NCBI GenBank assembly: GCA_028290125.1
Contig: JAQGKM010000050.1
Coordinates: 1-20,703 of the forward strand
Direction: 5' to 3'
Source of the DNA: Hyphomicrobiales bacterium
Lineage (GTDB): Bacteria; Pseudomonadota; Alphaproteobacteria; Rhizobiales; Beijerinckiaceae
Length of the DNA stretch: 20,703 nucleotides
Part shown: positions 6,807 through 12,735 of the stretch, piece by piece
Layout of the letters: the number at the start of each line of letters is the position of its first letter
Numbering within the stretch: the stretch's first letter is position 1
Position numbers and translations under genes: made by a program
The notes under the pieces: generated by a model
Told to the model about the DNA's origin: nothing
The model's database searches: none
The model's input: only the letters and a program-made list of their open reading frames with translations

Positions 6807-7721
6807 TCAAGAATTGGGGCGCGCGCGAAGACTCTTCATCTTCATGCGCGCAAGCCTGCCGCGACGAACCAGACCGCTCATTGTGCGGAGAAACATGTAT
6901 CGCGGATAAGTGACCGGCTGCATGCGCACCAGTTCGAGATGAGCGACGGTCTCTGCCTGAGCCGATACTCGCGCGATCAAGTCATCCACGTTCCAGTTCG
7001 GTCGAAGCGGCGTGACGAGGTGCCACGCAAGGCTATCGGATGGCATGGCAGTTCGTTTCGGTACGATCACGCCTCTGGGGTAGAGCGGCTTGAGCCTGCT
7101 CGCGAGCACAGCCCACAGGGTTTGCTCTCTCCAGAGCACGGACTCCAACGTGCCCGATGCAAGGGCCGCTTCCATGAGATCGAGGTCGAGCGCGGCAGTT
7201 GGAAAGTCTATCAAGCCACTATTCAACCGTCCGGGCAGAGGGAAAAGACTGCGGGCTTCCAGTTTCCAGTAAAAAGAATACGAGCTTCGAATGTCTTGCA
7301 TGAACAAGCATTCGTTGCCCTGCGTGGCGCCAAACAAACCGGCGTACTTGCGAAAGAAGATGATGTCGCTGTCACAAAAGCGCATACGACCGCTTTCCTC
7401 CAGCAGGGAACAGTCCAGGATCTTCTTCGCGAGAACTTCACGCGCCCGGAATTCACGCAAGAGCGGGTAATGGCTCAAACAGGGCATCACGACGTCATCA
7501 GCCTCGGCGGTGTCGACGAACGTCACGCTGGGCGACAGATCCTTTCTCAGCTGGTCCTTCTGTTCTTCGCCCAGCGATCCGTCGTTGTGAATGACAAGCC
7601 GCACGGGTGTTACGGACCTGTTCAATACGGTCCGCAGGCATTTGATCGAAAATGCGAGACCAGCAGCACCGAGCAGCGTGCGGACGACCATGGGCGGTGA
7701 AGCTGATTGGTCGGTGTCCAT
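6807..7721 (-). CDS. Putative GT-A-fold glycosyltransferase
   Basis: A 304-residue protein without a confident family name. The hallmarks of a metal-dependent GT-A glycosyltransferase are present. RFCDSDIIFF gives a DxD motif (Asp117-Ser-Asp119) at the end of a hydrophobic strand. NSGL is at 167-170, WREQTLWA at 197-204 would supply acceptor or catalytic residues, and AWHL supplies a C-terminal His234. The N-terminus (residues 8-45) has the start-of-Rossmann look (FSIKCLRTVLNRSVTPVRLVIHND) found in family 8-like and LPS-type enzymes. There is no signal peptide or clear membrane segment; the C-terminus is Arg/Lys-rich and could lie on the membrane. The ATG at 7721 has AGGAA about 7 nt upstream. 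No polysaccharide genes adjoin it, so donor and acceptor are unknown. Confidence 0.72.
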   Translation of the reverse strand: MDTDQSASPPMVVRTLLGAAGLAFSIKCLRTVLNRSVTPVRLVIHNDGSLGEEQKDQLRKDLSPSVTFVDTAEADDVVMPCLSHYPLLREFRAREVLAKKILDCSLLEESGRMRFCDSDIIFFRKYAGLFGATQGNECLFMQDIRSSYSFYWKLEARSLFPLPGRLNSGLIDFPTAALDLDLMEAALASGTLESVLWREQTLWAVLASRLKPLYPRGVIVPKRTAMPSDSLAWHLVTPLRPNWNVDDLIARVSAQAETVAHLELVRMQPVTYPRYMFLRTMSGLVRRGRLARMKMKSLRARPNS

Positions 7722-8035
7722 ATCAATTCCTTCCAATGCGCCCGGAGCCAAACGACCTGCAATCGCCTGTCGTAACTGTAGCGTCGTAATATCAGCTGGA
7801 ATGAATAATCATTGTGTCGCTTATGTTGCGCGCGACAAAGTGTTCGCTCTTGGCGCAAACGCCGGAGGCGGAAGATTTCCAGCCGTCTGCCTGCTTGAAA
7901 GCCAGACGATGACTTTCCGCCCGGAAATGGGATGTGCAGAAACGCCGGTTCGGTGACCCGCAAGCAAACTCGCCGAAGGCTGCCCCCGAAGAAATCTTAG
8001 CGCAACGCCTACGTGTTCTTACGTGAGACGATCGC
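7722..8035. other. Non-coding stretch between glycosyltransferase and tRNA-Ser
   Basis: These 314 bp hold no convincing gene. The part next to the glycosyltransferase (about 7770-7830) is richer in A+T than its surroundings and probably contains that gene's promoter, but I could not pick boxes with confidence. The part next to the tRNA would contain its 3' processing and termination signals; no clear stem plus T-tract is visible. Confidence 0.5.
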
Positions 8036-8125
8036 TGGCGGAGGGGGCGGGATTCGAACCCGCGATACGGTTTCCCGCATACACACTTTCCAGGCGTGCG
8101 CCTTCAGCCACTCGGCCACCCCTCC
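8036..8125 (-). tRNA. tRNA-Ser (anticodon GGA), CCA encoded
   Basis: The full cloverleaf can be read on the minus strand. The 7-bp acceptor stem pairs GGAGGGG with CCCCTCC, discriminator G, then genomically encoded CCA (8038-8036). The D-arm carries TGGCCGAGTGGC. The anticodon stem CACGC/GTGTG encloses loop CTGGAAA with anticodon GGA at 8091-8089. The long variable arm (ATGCGG/CCGTAT) is typical of class II tRNAs, and the T-arm GCGGG-TTCGAAT-CCCGC is standard. The total is 90 nt. It reads UCC/UCU serine codons. Confidence 0.97.
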
Positions 8126-8223
8126 GTCGCGCGTGCTTTGCGGCGCACGCGAGGCCATCTCCTGCATCGCCGGCTGAAGCGAGTCAGGCCTGCGGCGGCG
8201 TGAGCCGGACCGCAGGAGCGCGC

Positions 8224-8251
8224 ACTATAGTCAGGACGGGTCGCGGCGCAA
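8224..8251 (-). promoter_or_regulatory. Predicted sigma70-type promoter for tRNA-Ser
   Basis: Read leftward: TTGCGC (8251-8246), a 16-nt spacer and TATAGT (8229-8224), a near-consensus -10. Transcription would begin around 8217, leaving a leader of about 90 nt before the mature tRNA 5' end at 8125. The position and orientation fit the tRNA gene and no other gene. Confidence 0.55.
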
Positions 8252-8368
8252 CCCGGCAAACGGAATTCATTCGGCTTTTCTCGTCACCGCCGGATCGGCG
8301 CCGCACGTTCGGGAACCGGCGCCCCAAGCACACGTTCAAGAGCGTCAACACGGACCCCGGAGGAAACC

Positions 8369-8977
8369 ATGAAAGCCGCCCCGCTCGCCTTGGCTTGCGC
8401 ATTGCTCGGCGCGACCGCCCTGGCCTCGGCCAGTTTCGCCCAGACGCCCCCGGGCGCCGCCCAGACGCCTTCCGCCCAGTCTCCCGCGGAGGCCAGCCCT
8501 TCCACCTCGTCGCCCGACGCCGCCGCGCGTACCGGCACGCCCGAACAGCGCGACTGGCGCGACCAGATGGGCCGTGACGGCGGCTGGAGCCGCTCGCGCG
8601 ACACCTACGAGTCCCGCGACTCGTCGCGCGGCATGCGCCAGTCCTACGCGGACGACGACGATGATGACGACGATGACATGCCGCCGGCGCGCGGCTATGG
8701 CGGCGGCCGTGACGAGCGCGGTCCGCAGCAGGCCGATCGCGGCGGCGACGAGGGCCAGGGCCACGGCCCGCACGGGATGAAGAAGATGGATCCCGAGATG
8801 ATGCGCATGCACATGCGCCTCATGGGCGGAAACCAGCGCGGCGCGCATCTCAAGCTGAAACGCGGCGACGCTGGCCTCGACGTCCATTGCCCGGGCAACG
8901 AAAACATCGCGGCCTGCGTCGAGGCTGTCGGCAAGCTGATGGACAGATTGCAGGCGATGCCGCAGACTCCGCGCTGA
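8369..8977 (+). CDS. Exported protein with nine-Asp tract and Met/His-rich segment, function unknown
   Basis: 202 residues; not recognised as a named family. Residues 1-24 form a Sec signal peptide (cleavage after SFA, before QTPP). A Pro/Ala/Ser/Thr-rich linker covers 25-58. An Arg/Asp-rich region follows, ending in nine consecutive aspartates (95-103, encoded by mixed GAC and GAT codons). A Gly-rich stretch is next, then a His/Met-rich segment at 131-152 (HGPHGMKKMDPEMMRMHMRL) with seven methionines. The C-terminal part (159-196) is the only globular-looking portion and has Cys174 and Cys183, which may form a disulfide in the periplasm. Clustered Met, His and Asp suggest metal binding, possibly copper or calcium, but this is inference. 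The ATG at 8369 follows GGAGG at good spacing. A hairpin terminator lies just downstream. Confidence 0.8.
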   Translation: MKAAPLALACALLGATALASASFAQTPPGAAQTPSAQSPAEASPSTSSPDAAARTGTPEQRDWRDQMGRDGGWSRSRDTYESRDSSRGMRQSYADDDDDDDDDMPPARGYGGGRDERGPQQADRGGDEGQGHGPHGMKKMDPEMMRMHMRLMGGNQRGAHLKLKRGDAGLDVHCPGNENIAACVEAVGKLMDRLQAMPQTPR

Positions 8978-8989
8978 ATCGCATAAAGA

Positions 8990-9013
8990 CCGGGCGGCCC
9001 TCGCGCCGCCCGG
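8990..9013 (+). terminator. GC-rich hairpin after the Asp-tract gene
   Basis: CCGGGCGGC (8990-8998) pairs with GCCGCCCGG (9005-9013) across a 6-nt loop, starting 12 nt after the stop codon. Only a short ATTTA follows, so it is a weak intrinsic terminator. The next gene starts 16 nt later, so some read-through into it is likely. Confidence 0.6.
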
Positions 9014-9029
9014 ATTTACAGGACTTTTG

Positions 9030-9350
9030 ATGATCCGCTTTCTGTTGCGCGCGGCCGCGCTTCTGCTCCTCGCCGCAGCCTTTGTCGCGCTGGTGCTCGA
9101 TGGCGCTCGCAGCATCGCCGCCAGCGGCCTCTCCCTGCTTGACATCGGCGCCCTGGCGCAGGCGATCGCTCCCCAGAAACTCGCGCAGCTTCAACCCGCC
9201 GCCGAGCGCCTGTCGCCCGCTTTGTGGGATCCCGTGCTGGTGACGGCGCTGAAGGGGCCGGCCTTCCTCTATCTCGCGCTGCTCGGCGCACTGCTGCTGC
9301 GGCTGACCCGCCCGGCGGCTCCCAAGATCGGCTATTCCAGCCGGCCCTGA
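9030..9350 (+). CDS. Small inner-membrane protein, function unknown
   Basis: 106 residues with a hydrophobic helix at about 5-24 and a second near the C-terminus at about 74-92 (KGPAFLYLALLGALLLRL). The intervening 45-50 residues would face the periplasm, and a short basic tail follows. The pattern RFLLRAAALLLLAAAFVALVLDGARSIA plus SPALWDPVLV is familiar from small uncharacterised membrane proteins of Rhizobiales, often labelled 'PetM family' by automatic annotation; a cytochrome b6f role is not credible here. The ATG at 9030 has AGGA 7-8 nt upstream; a TTG one codon earlier is also possible. It lies between the Asp-tract gene and msrA in the same direction. No function can be assigned. Confidence 0.72.
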   Translation: MIRFLLRAAALLLLAAAFVALVLDGARSIAASGLSLLDIGALAQAIAPQKLAQLQPAAERLSPALWDPVLVTALKGPAFLYLALLGALLLRLTRPAAPKIGYSSRP

Positions 9351-9415
9351 CGGCCCCTCGAAAAAGCGACCGCGGCGTCCTATCTTGGAGAAAGAGATTT
9401 CACAGAGGATCGGCC

Positions 9416-10078
9416 ATGTTCGCATTCCTGAAGCGCACGTCACTTCCTGGCCCCGGCGAGGCCCTGCCCGGCCGGTCGGCGCCCGTGCCGACCGCCGACA
9501 AGCATTACATCACCGGACGCCCGTTGCAGGGTCCCTACCCCGAAGGCTGCGAGACCGTGCTGTTCGGCATGGGCTGCTTCTGGGGCGCCGAGCGCAAGTT
9601 CTGGGAGCTGGGCCGCGAGAAGGTCTGGGTGACGGCGGTCGGCTATGCCGGCGGATCGACGCCGAACCCGACCTACGAGGAGGTCTGCTCCGGCATGACC
9701 GGACATAACGAAGTCGTGCTCGTCGTCTTCGATCCCAAGGTCACGCCCTTTGCCGAACTGCTGAAGACGTTCTGGGAAAATCATGACCCGACGCAGGGCA
9801 TGCGCCAGGGCAATGACGCGGGCACGCAATATCGCTCGGGCATCTACGTTTCGACGCCGGAGCAGCGCGCTGCGGCCGAAGACGCGAAAAAGCTTTACGG
9901 ACCGGCCCTGAAGGCGAAGGGCTATGGCGACATCACGACGGAAATCGTCGATGCGCCGTGTTTCTATTTCGCCGAGGCCTATCACCAGCAATATCTCGCG
10001 AAAAATCCGCGAGGCTATTGCGGACTCGGCGGCACCGGCGTCGCCTGCCAGATCGGCACGGGCGTTGCGGCCTCCTGA
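9416..10078 (+). CDS. msrA: Peptide-methionine (S)-S-oxide reductase MsrA
   Basis: A 220-residue repair enzyme that reduces the S-diastereomer of methionine sulfoxide in free or protein-bound form, with thioredoxin as usual reductant. The catalytic motif GCFWGAERKFW has its nucleophilic Cys54. Downstream blocks GYAGGSTPNPTYEEVCSGMTGHNEVV, FWENHDPTQGMRQGNDAGTQYRS and FAEAYHQQYL are all characteristic. Two resolving cysteines, Cys202 and Cys211 in GYCGLGGTGVAC, correspond to Cys198/Cys206 of the E. coli three-cysteine type. An extra N-terminal segment of about 45 residues before the catalytic core is also usual for this longer MsrA type. There is no signal peptide, so it is cytoplasmic. The start ATG at 9416 has AGAGGA about 6-7 nt upstream. 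Codons upstream of it in the same frame belong to the preceding gene read out of frame. Confidence 0.97.
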   Translation: MFAFLKRTSLPGPGEALPGRSAPVPTADKHYITGRPLQGPYPEGCETVLFGMGCFWGAERKFWELGREKVWVTAVGYAGGSTPNPTYEEVCSGMTGHNEVVLVVFDPKVTPFAELLKTFWENHDPTQGMRQGNDAGTQYRSGIYVSTPEQRAAAEDAKKLYGPALKAKGYGDITTEIVDAPCFYFAEAYHQQYLAKNPRGYCGLGGTGVACQIGTGVAAS

Positions 10079-10138
10079 GCTGTTGATCCGCGCGGCAGCT
10101 TCATGCGATCAAGGGCGGGCGTCACACGGGGCCCGTCC

Positions 10139-10660
10139 ATGATTGAGCGTTATCTCGAGAAATTCCTGTTCGCCAGCCGCTGGCTGCTCGCGCCGTTCTA
10201 TGTCGCGCTTGTCGTCAGCCTTGCGGGCCTGCTCATCAAGGCGATGCAGGAGCTTTTCCACTTCATGACGACGGCCGTCGTGGGGTCGGAATCCGACGTC
10301 ATTCTCGGCGTCCTGTCGCTGATCGACCTGTCGCTCACCGGCTCGCTGATCGTCATCGTGATCTTTTCGGGCTACGAGAATTTCGTCTCGAAAATCGATG
10401 AAAGCGCGCATCGCGACTGGCCCGAATGGATGGGCAAGATCGATTTCACGGGCCTGAAACTGAAGCTGCTGTCATCGATCGTCGCCATTTCGGCGATCCA
10501 GCTGCTGAAGAGCTTCATGAACGTGCGCAACGTGAGCGACCGCGATCTCATGTGGCTCGTCATCATCCATGTCGTCTTCGTCTCGTCCGGCATCCTGCTC
10601 GCGCTGACCGACAAGATCAGCGGCGAGAGCCACGCCAACAAGGACGGCGGCGGCCACTAG
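10139..10660 (+). CDS. UPF0114 (YqhA-like) membrane protein
   Basis: A 173-residue integral membrane protein of the UPF0114/TIGR00645 family, of unknown function. Four hydrophobic segments lie near residues 14-36, 54-76, 108-127 and 137-157. Family blocks visible include SRWLLAPFYVALV, LIDLSLTGSLIVIVIFSGYENFVSK, DWPEWMGKIDFTGLKLKLL and SIVAISAIQLLKSFM. The C-terminus is short, hydrophilic and His/Gly-rich. The ATG at 10139 begins the conserved MIERYLEKFLFASRW; an upstream ATG at 10103 adds residues outside the family and is not used here. It follows msrA by 60 nt in the same direction. Its stop overlaps the convergent mepA stop within a single CTAG. Confidence 0.92.
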   Translation: MIERYLEKFLFASRWLLAPFYVALVVSLAGLLIKAMQELFHFMTTAVVGSESDVILGVLSLIDLSLTGSLIVIVIFSGYENFVSKIDESAHRDWPEWMGKIDFTGLKLKLLSSIVAISAIQLLKSFMNVRNVSDRDLMWLVIIHVVFVSSGILLALTDKISGESHANKDGGGH

Positions 10661-11577
10661 CGCGCATCCAGCACCGCGCGGCATTCGTTGGGCATCTGCG
10701 CCATGGTGACGGGCTTGGGCTTCTTGCCGGGCGGCGTTGGCTTGGGGTGCAGCGCCTCGTCGGTGAACCACCAGGCGAGCGAGCTGTCGCAGCCCTCGCC
10801 GGTCGGCGGCGGCTCCTGCGGGCGACACGTCGCCTCGCCGGCCGGGCACTTCAGCCGGATGTGGAAATGATAGTTATGCCCGTAGAACGGGCGGATCTTT
10901 GACAGCCAGCTGCGGTCGCCGCTGGCGTCCCGGCAGATCGCCTTCTTGATCGCCGGATTGACGAAGATGCGCTCGACCTGCTTCTGGCCGGCGGCGAGTT
11001 TCAGCAACGCCATATGGGCTTGCGTCCATTTCGCAGGATCGACGTCCATCCAGTCGTCGCGCACGACATTGGTGGCTGACGTTTCCTCGCGCTCGGCGCG
11101 CGTCAGCGTGCGGGCGGGCATGGGCGACAACCAGACATCGGCGTCGAGGCCGATTTGGTGCGAAGCGTGTCCGGTGATCATCGGCCCGCCGCGCGGCTGC
11201 GCCATGTCGCCAACGAGAAGGCCGGGCCACACGTTCTTCGCCCTGGCCTCGCGCGCGAGGCGCTCCAGGAAGCCGACGAGTTCGGGATGTCCCCAATTGC
11301 GGTTGCGCGAGAGCCGCATCACCTGCCAGGCGTCGCCATCGGTGGGCAGCGCCTGCGCGCCGGCGATGCAGCCGCGCGAATAGAAACCGATGGTGCGGGT
11401 GGCGAGCGCGGCGGGCTTCGGCCGGCGTCCGAACAATTCCTTGGCCGGAACCGAAGGATCATCCGGATTGGCGATCGGCGGCAGCGGCTTGGGATCGAGC
11501 GTGCCGCGATCCTGCGCCAGCGCGGGCGCGGCAAGCGCGACGCCGGCGACAAGGAAGATCCGTGCAGACATGCGCAT
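10657..11577 (-). CDS. mepA: Penicillin-insensitive murein endopeptidase
   Basis: A 306-residue periplasmic zinc peptidase of the LAS (lysostaphin/D-Ala-D-Ala peptidase/sonic hedgehog) type that cuts cross-links between peptidoglycan peptides. Residues 1-22 are a signal peptide (cleavage after ALA, before QDRG). The metal and catalytic residues are present with E. coli MepA spacing: His140 and Asp147 in GHASHQIGLDAD, and His234, His237 and His239 in GHNYHFHIRLKC, equivalent to His113, Asp120, His206, His209 and His211. Several cysteines (70, 215, 244, 251, 263, 299) suit a disulfide-stabilised periplasmic protein. The start is the first of two close ATGs (11577), with AGAGG 10 nt upstream. 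A 92-bp stretch of palindromic repeat lies immediately upstream and probably limits the promoter to the remaining spacer. Confidence 0.96.
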   Translation of the reverse strand: MRMSARIFLVAGVALAAPALAQDRGTLDPKPLPPIANPDDPSVPAKELFGRRPKPAALATRTIGFYSRGCIAGAQALPTDGDAWQVMRLSRNRNWGHPELVGFLERLAREARAKNVWPGLLVGDMAQPRGGPMITGHASHQIGLDADVWLSPMPARTLTRAEREETSATNVVRDDWMDVDPAKWTQAHMALLKLAAGQKQVERIFVNPAIKKAICRDASGDRSWLSKIRPFYGHNYHFHIRLKCPAGEATCRPQEPPPTGEGCDSSLAWWFTDEALHPKPTPPGKKPKPVTMAQMPNECRAVLDAR

Positions 11578-11598
11578 CGCTGGTTTACCTCTCTCAGC

Positions 11599-11685
11599 CG
11601 TCATGGCGAGCGGAGCGAAGCAATCCAGAAGCCCCACGGGGGGCTCAAGATGGATTGCCGCGTCGCTGCGCACCACGCAATGACG
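11599..11685. repeat. Palindromic intergenic repeat (REP/MITE-like)
   Basis: About 87 bp with imperfect inverted ends. The left arm reads CGTCATGGCGAGCGGAGCGA and continues to AAGCAATCCA. The right arm begins TGGATTGC and ends CACGCAATGACG. A short non-palindromic centre lies at about 11628-11650. Elements with these CGTCATTGCGAGG...GAAGCAATCCA ends are scattered through many alphaproteobacterial intergenic regions. It lies between purU and mepA, which are both transcribed leftward. It encodes nothing. Confidence 0.8.
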
Positions 11686-11702
11686 ACCCGGAGAATAGCG
11701 CG

Positions 11703-12569
11703 TCAATCGTTGAAGACCACCGTCTTCGAGCCGTTCAGGATGACGCGGTCTTCCAGGTGGTGGCGCACGGCGCGCGCCAGCACGCGTCGCTCGATGTCGC
11801 GGCCCTTGCGGACGAGGTCTTCCGGCAGGTCGCGGTGGCTGATGCGCTCGACGTCCTGCTCGATGATCGGACCTTCATCGAGATCGGCGGTGACGTAATG
11901 CGCTGTCGCGCCGATCAGCTTCACGCCGCGCGTATGCGCCTGCTTGTAGGGATTGGCGCCCTTGAAGCCCGGCAGAAACGAGTGATGGATGTTGATGCAA
12001 CGTCCCGACAGCTTGGCCGAAAGGCCTTCCGACAGGATCTGCATGTAGCGCGCCAGCACGACGAGATCGGTGCGCGTCTCGCGGATCAGGTTCCAGACCT
12101 GCGTCTCCTGCTCGAGCTTGGTCTCGCGGCTCACCGGCAGGTGGTGAAAATCCATGCCGCTGAAATCGAGATGCTCGTAGGTTTCGCGCGCATGGTTCGA
12201 GACGATGCCGGTGATCTCCATCGGCAGTTCGCCGATCCGCCAGCGGTAGAGCAGGTCGGCGAGGCAATGGTCGAATTTCGACGCCAGGATCATCACGCGC
12301 TTCTTAAGCGCCACGGGCCGCATGATCCAGCTCATCGCGAACTTGTCGCCCAGCTCCGAGAAGCCCGCATGGACCTTCGCGAAGATGTCGTCGTCCACGC
12401 CGTTGAAGACCACGCGCATGAAGAACACGTTCGATTGCGTGTCGTCATACTGCTGCGCGTCGAGGATGTTGCAGCCATGCCCGAACAGATACATCGAGAC
12501 GCCGGCGACGATGCCGGGCTTGTTGGGGCAGGAGAGCGTCAGAACATACTGGGCGGTGGCGCTGGGCAT
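11703..12569 (-). CDS. purU: Formyltetrahydrofolate deformylase
   Basis: A 288-residue cytoplasmic enzyme that hydrolyses 10-formyl-THF to THF and formate, balancing one-carbon pools and supplying formate to PurT. An N-terminal ACT regulatory domain (about residues 7-85, beginning YVLTLSCPNKPGIVAGVS) is followed by a formyltransferase domain. Its active site is CINIHHSFLPGF (Asn193, His195) plus Asp231 in ADLDEGPIIEQ, with the same 38-residue spacing as Asn106/Asp144 of PurN. The length is normal. The start is the ATG at 12569; the Shine-Dalgarno sequence is poor, but the next upstream frame sequence is not family-like. It has its own promoter with TTGAGG and TATACC boxes and a small hairpin at the mRNA 5' end. 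It is divergent from pcaF. Confidence 0.97.
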   Translation of the reverse strand: MPSATAQYVLTLSCPNKPGIVAGVSMYLFGHGCNILDAQQYDDTQSNVFFMRVVFNGVDDDIFAKVHAGFSELGDKFAMSWIMRPVALKKRVMILASKFDHCLADLLYRWRIGELPMEITGIVSNHARETYEHLDFSGMDFHHLPVSRETKLEQETQVWNLIRETRTDLVVLARYMQILSEGLSAKLSGRCINIHHSFLPGFKGANPYKQAHTRGVKLIGATAHYVTADLDEGPIIEQDVERISHRDLPEDLVRKGRDIERRVLARAVRHHLEDRVILNGSKTVVFND

Positions 12570-12601
12570 GAATCGCTTCGTCTTGAATCGAGGAACCAGA
12601 C

Positions 12602-12615
12602 CCCCGTTTGCGGGG
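12602..12615 (-). promoter_or_regulatory. Leader hairpin of purU mRNA
   Basis: CCCCG (12602-12606) and CGGGG (12611-12615) form a 5-bp stem with a 4-nt loop. It falls almost exactly at the 5' end of the predicted purU transcript, about 33 nt before the start codon. It could stabilise the message 5' end, or be incidental. Confidence 0.35.
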
Positions 12616-12621
12616 CTTCGT

Positions 12622-12650
12622 GGTATAGGGCGCGCCGCGCCAGACCTCAA
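12622..12650 (-). promoter_or_regulatory. Predicted sigma70-type promoter of purU
   Basis: Read leftward: TTGAGG (12650-12645), a 17-nt spacer and TATACC (12627-12622). Both boxes match 4 of 6 consensus positions and the spacing is ideal. Transcription would start near 12615, giving a leader of about 47 nt. Confidence 0.6.
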
Positions 12651-12686
12651 CCGCGCCTTGACGCACACCCCTGACCGGACCTAAAT

Positions 12687-12722
12687 TGTTCGTAATTCGC
12701 CCATTTGTTCTCTATACGAACA
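12687..12722 (+). promoter_or_regulatory. Operator-like GTTCG repeats upstream of pcaF
   Basis: TGTTCGT (12687-12693) and ACGAACA (12716-12722) are perfect inverted arms. A third GTTC at 12707-12710 pairs with the same right arm as TGTTC-N7-GAACA. The segment 12688-12702 matches, at 11 of 15 positions, the PcaR (IclR-family) site GTTCGATAATCGCAC as I recall it from Pseudomonas putida. The site ends about 13 nt before the pcaF start, overlapping any promoter there. Regulation by an IclR-type protein is inference. Confidence 0.45.
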
Positions 12723-12735
12723 CAGAGGATGAGCC

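Noticed and set aside
8036..8125. tRNA-Ser as an integration site of a genomic island
   Set aside because: No integrase and no second copy of the tRNA 3' end was seen in the window; the flanking genes do not look like mobile cargo.
8649..8680. Asp tract as a sequencing or frameshift artefact
   Set aside because: The tract uses mixed GAC and GAT codons and the frame is open and sensible on both sides, with a signal peptide before and a cysteine-containing core after.
12688..12721. Possible LexA (SOS) box upstream of pcaF
   Set aside because: The alphaproteobacterial box is GTTC-N7-GTTC. Here GTTC copies are 15 nt apart and the N7 pair is GTTC-N7-GAAC; no DNA-repair gene adjoins.
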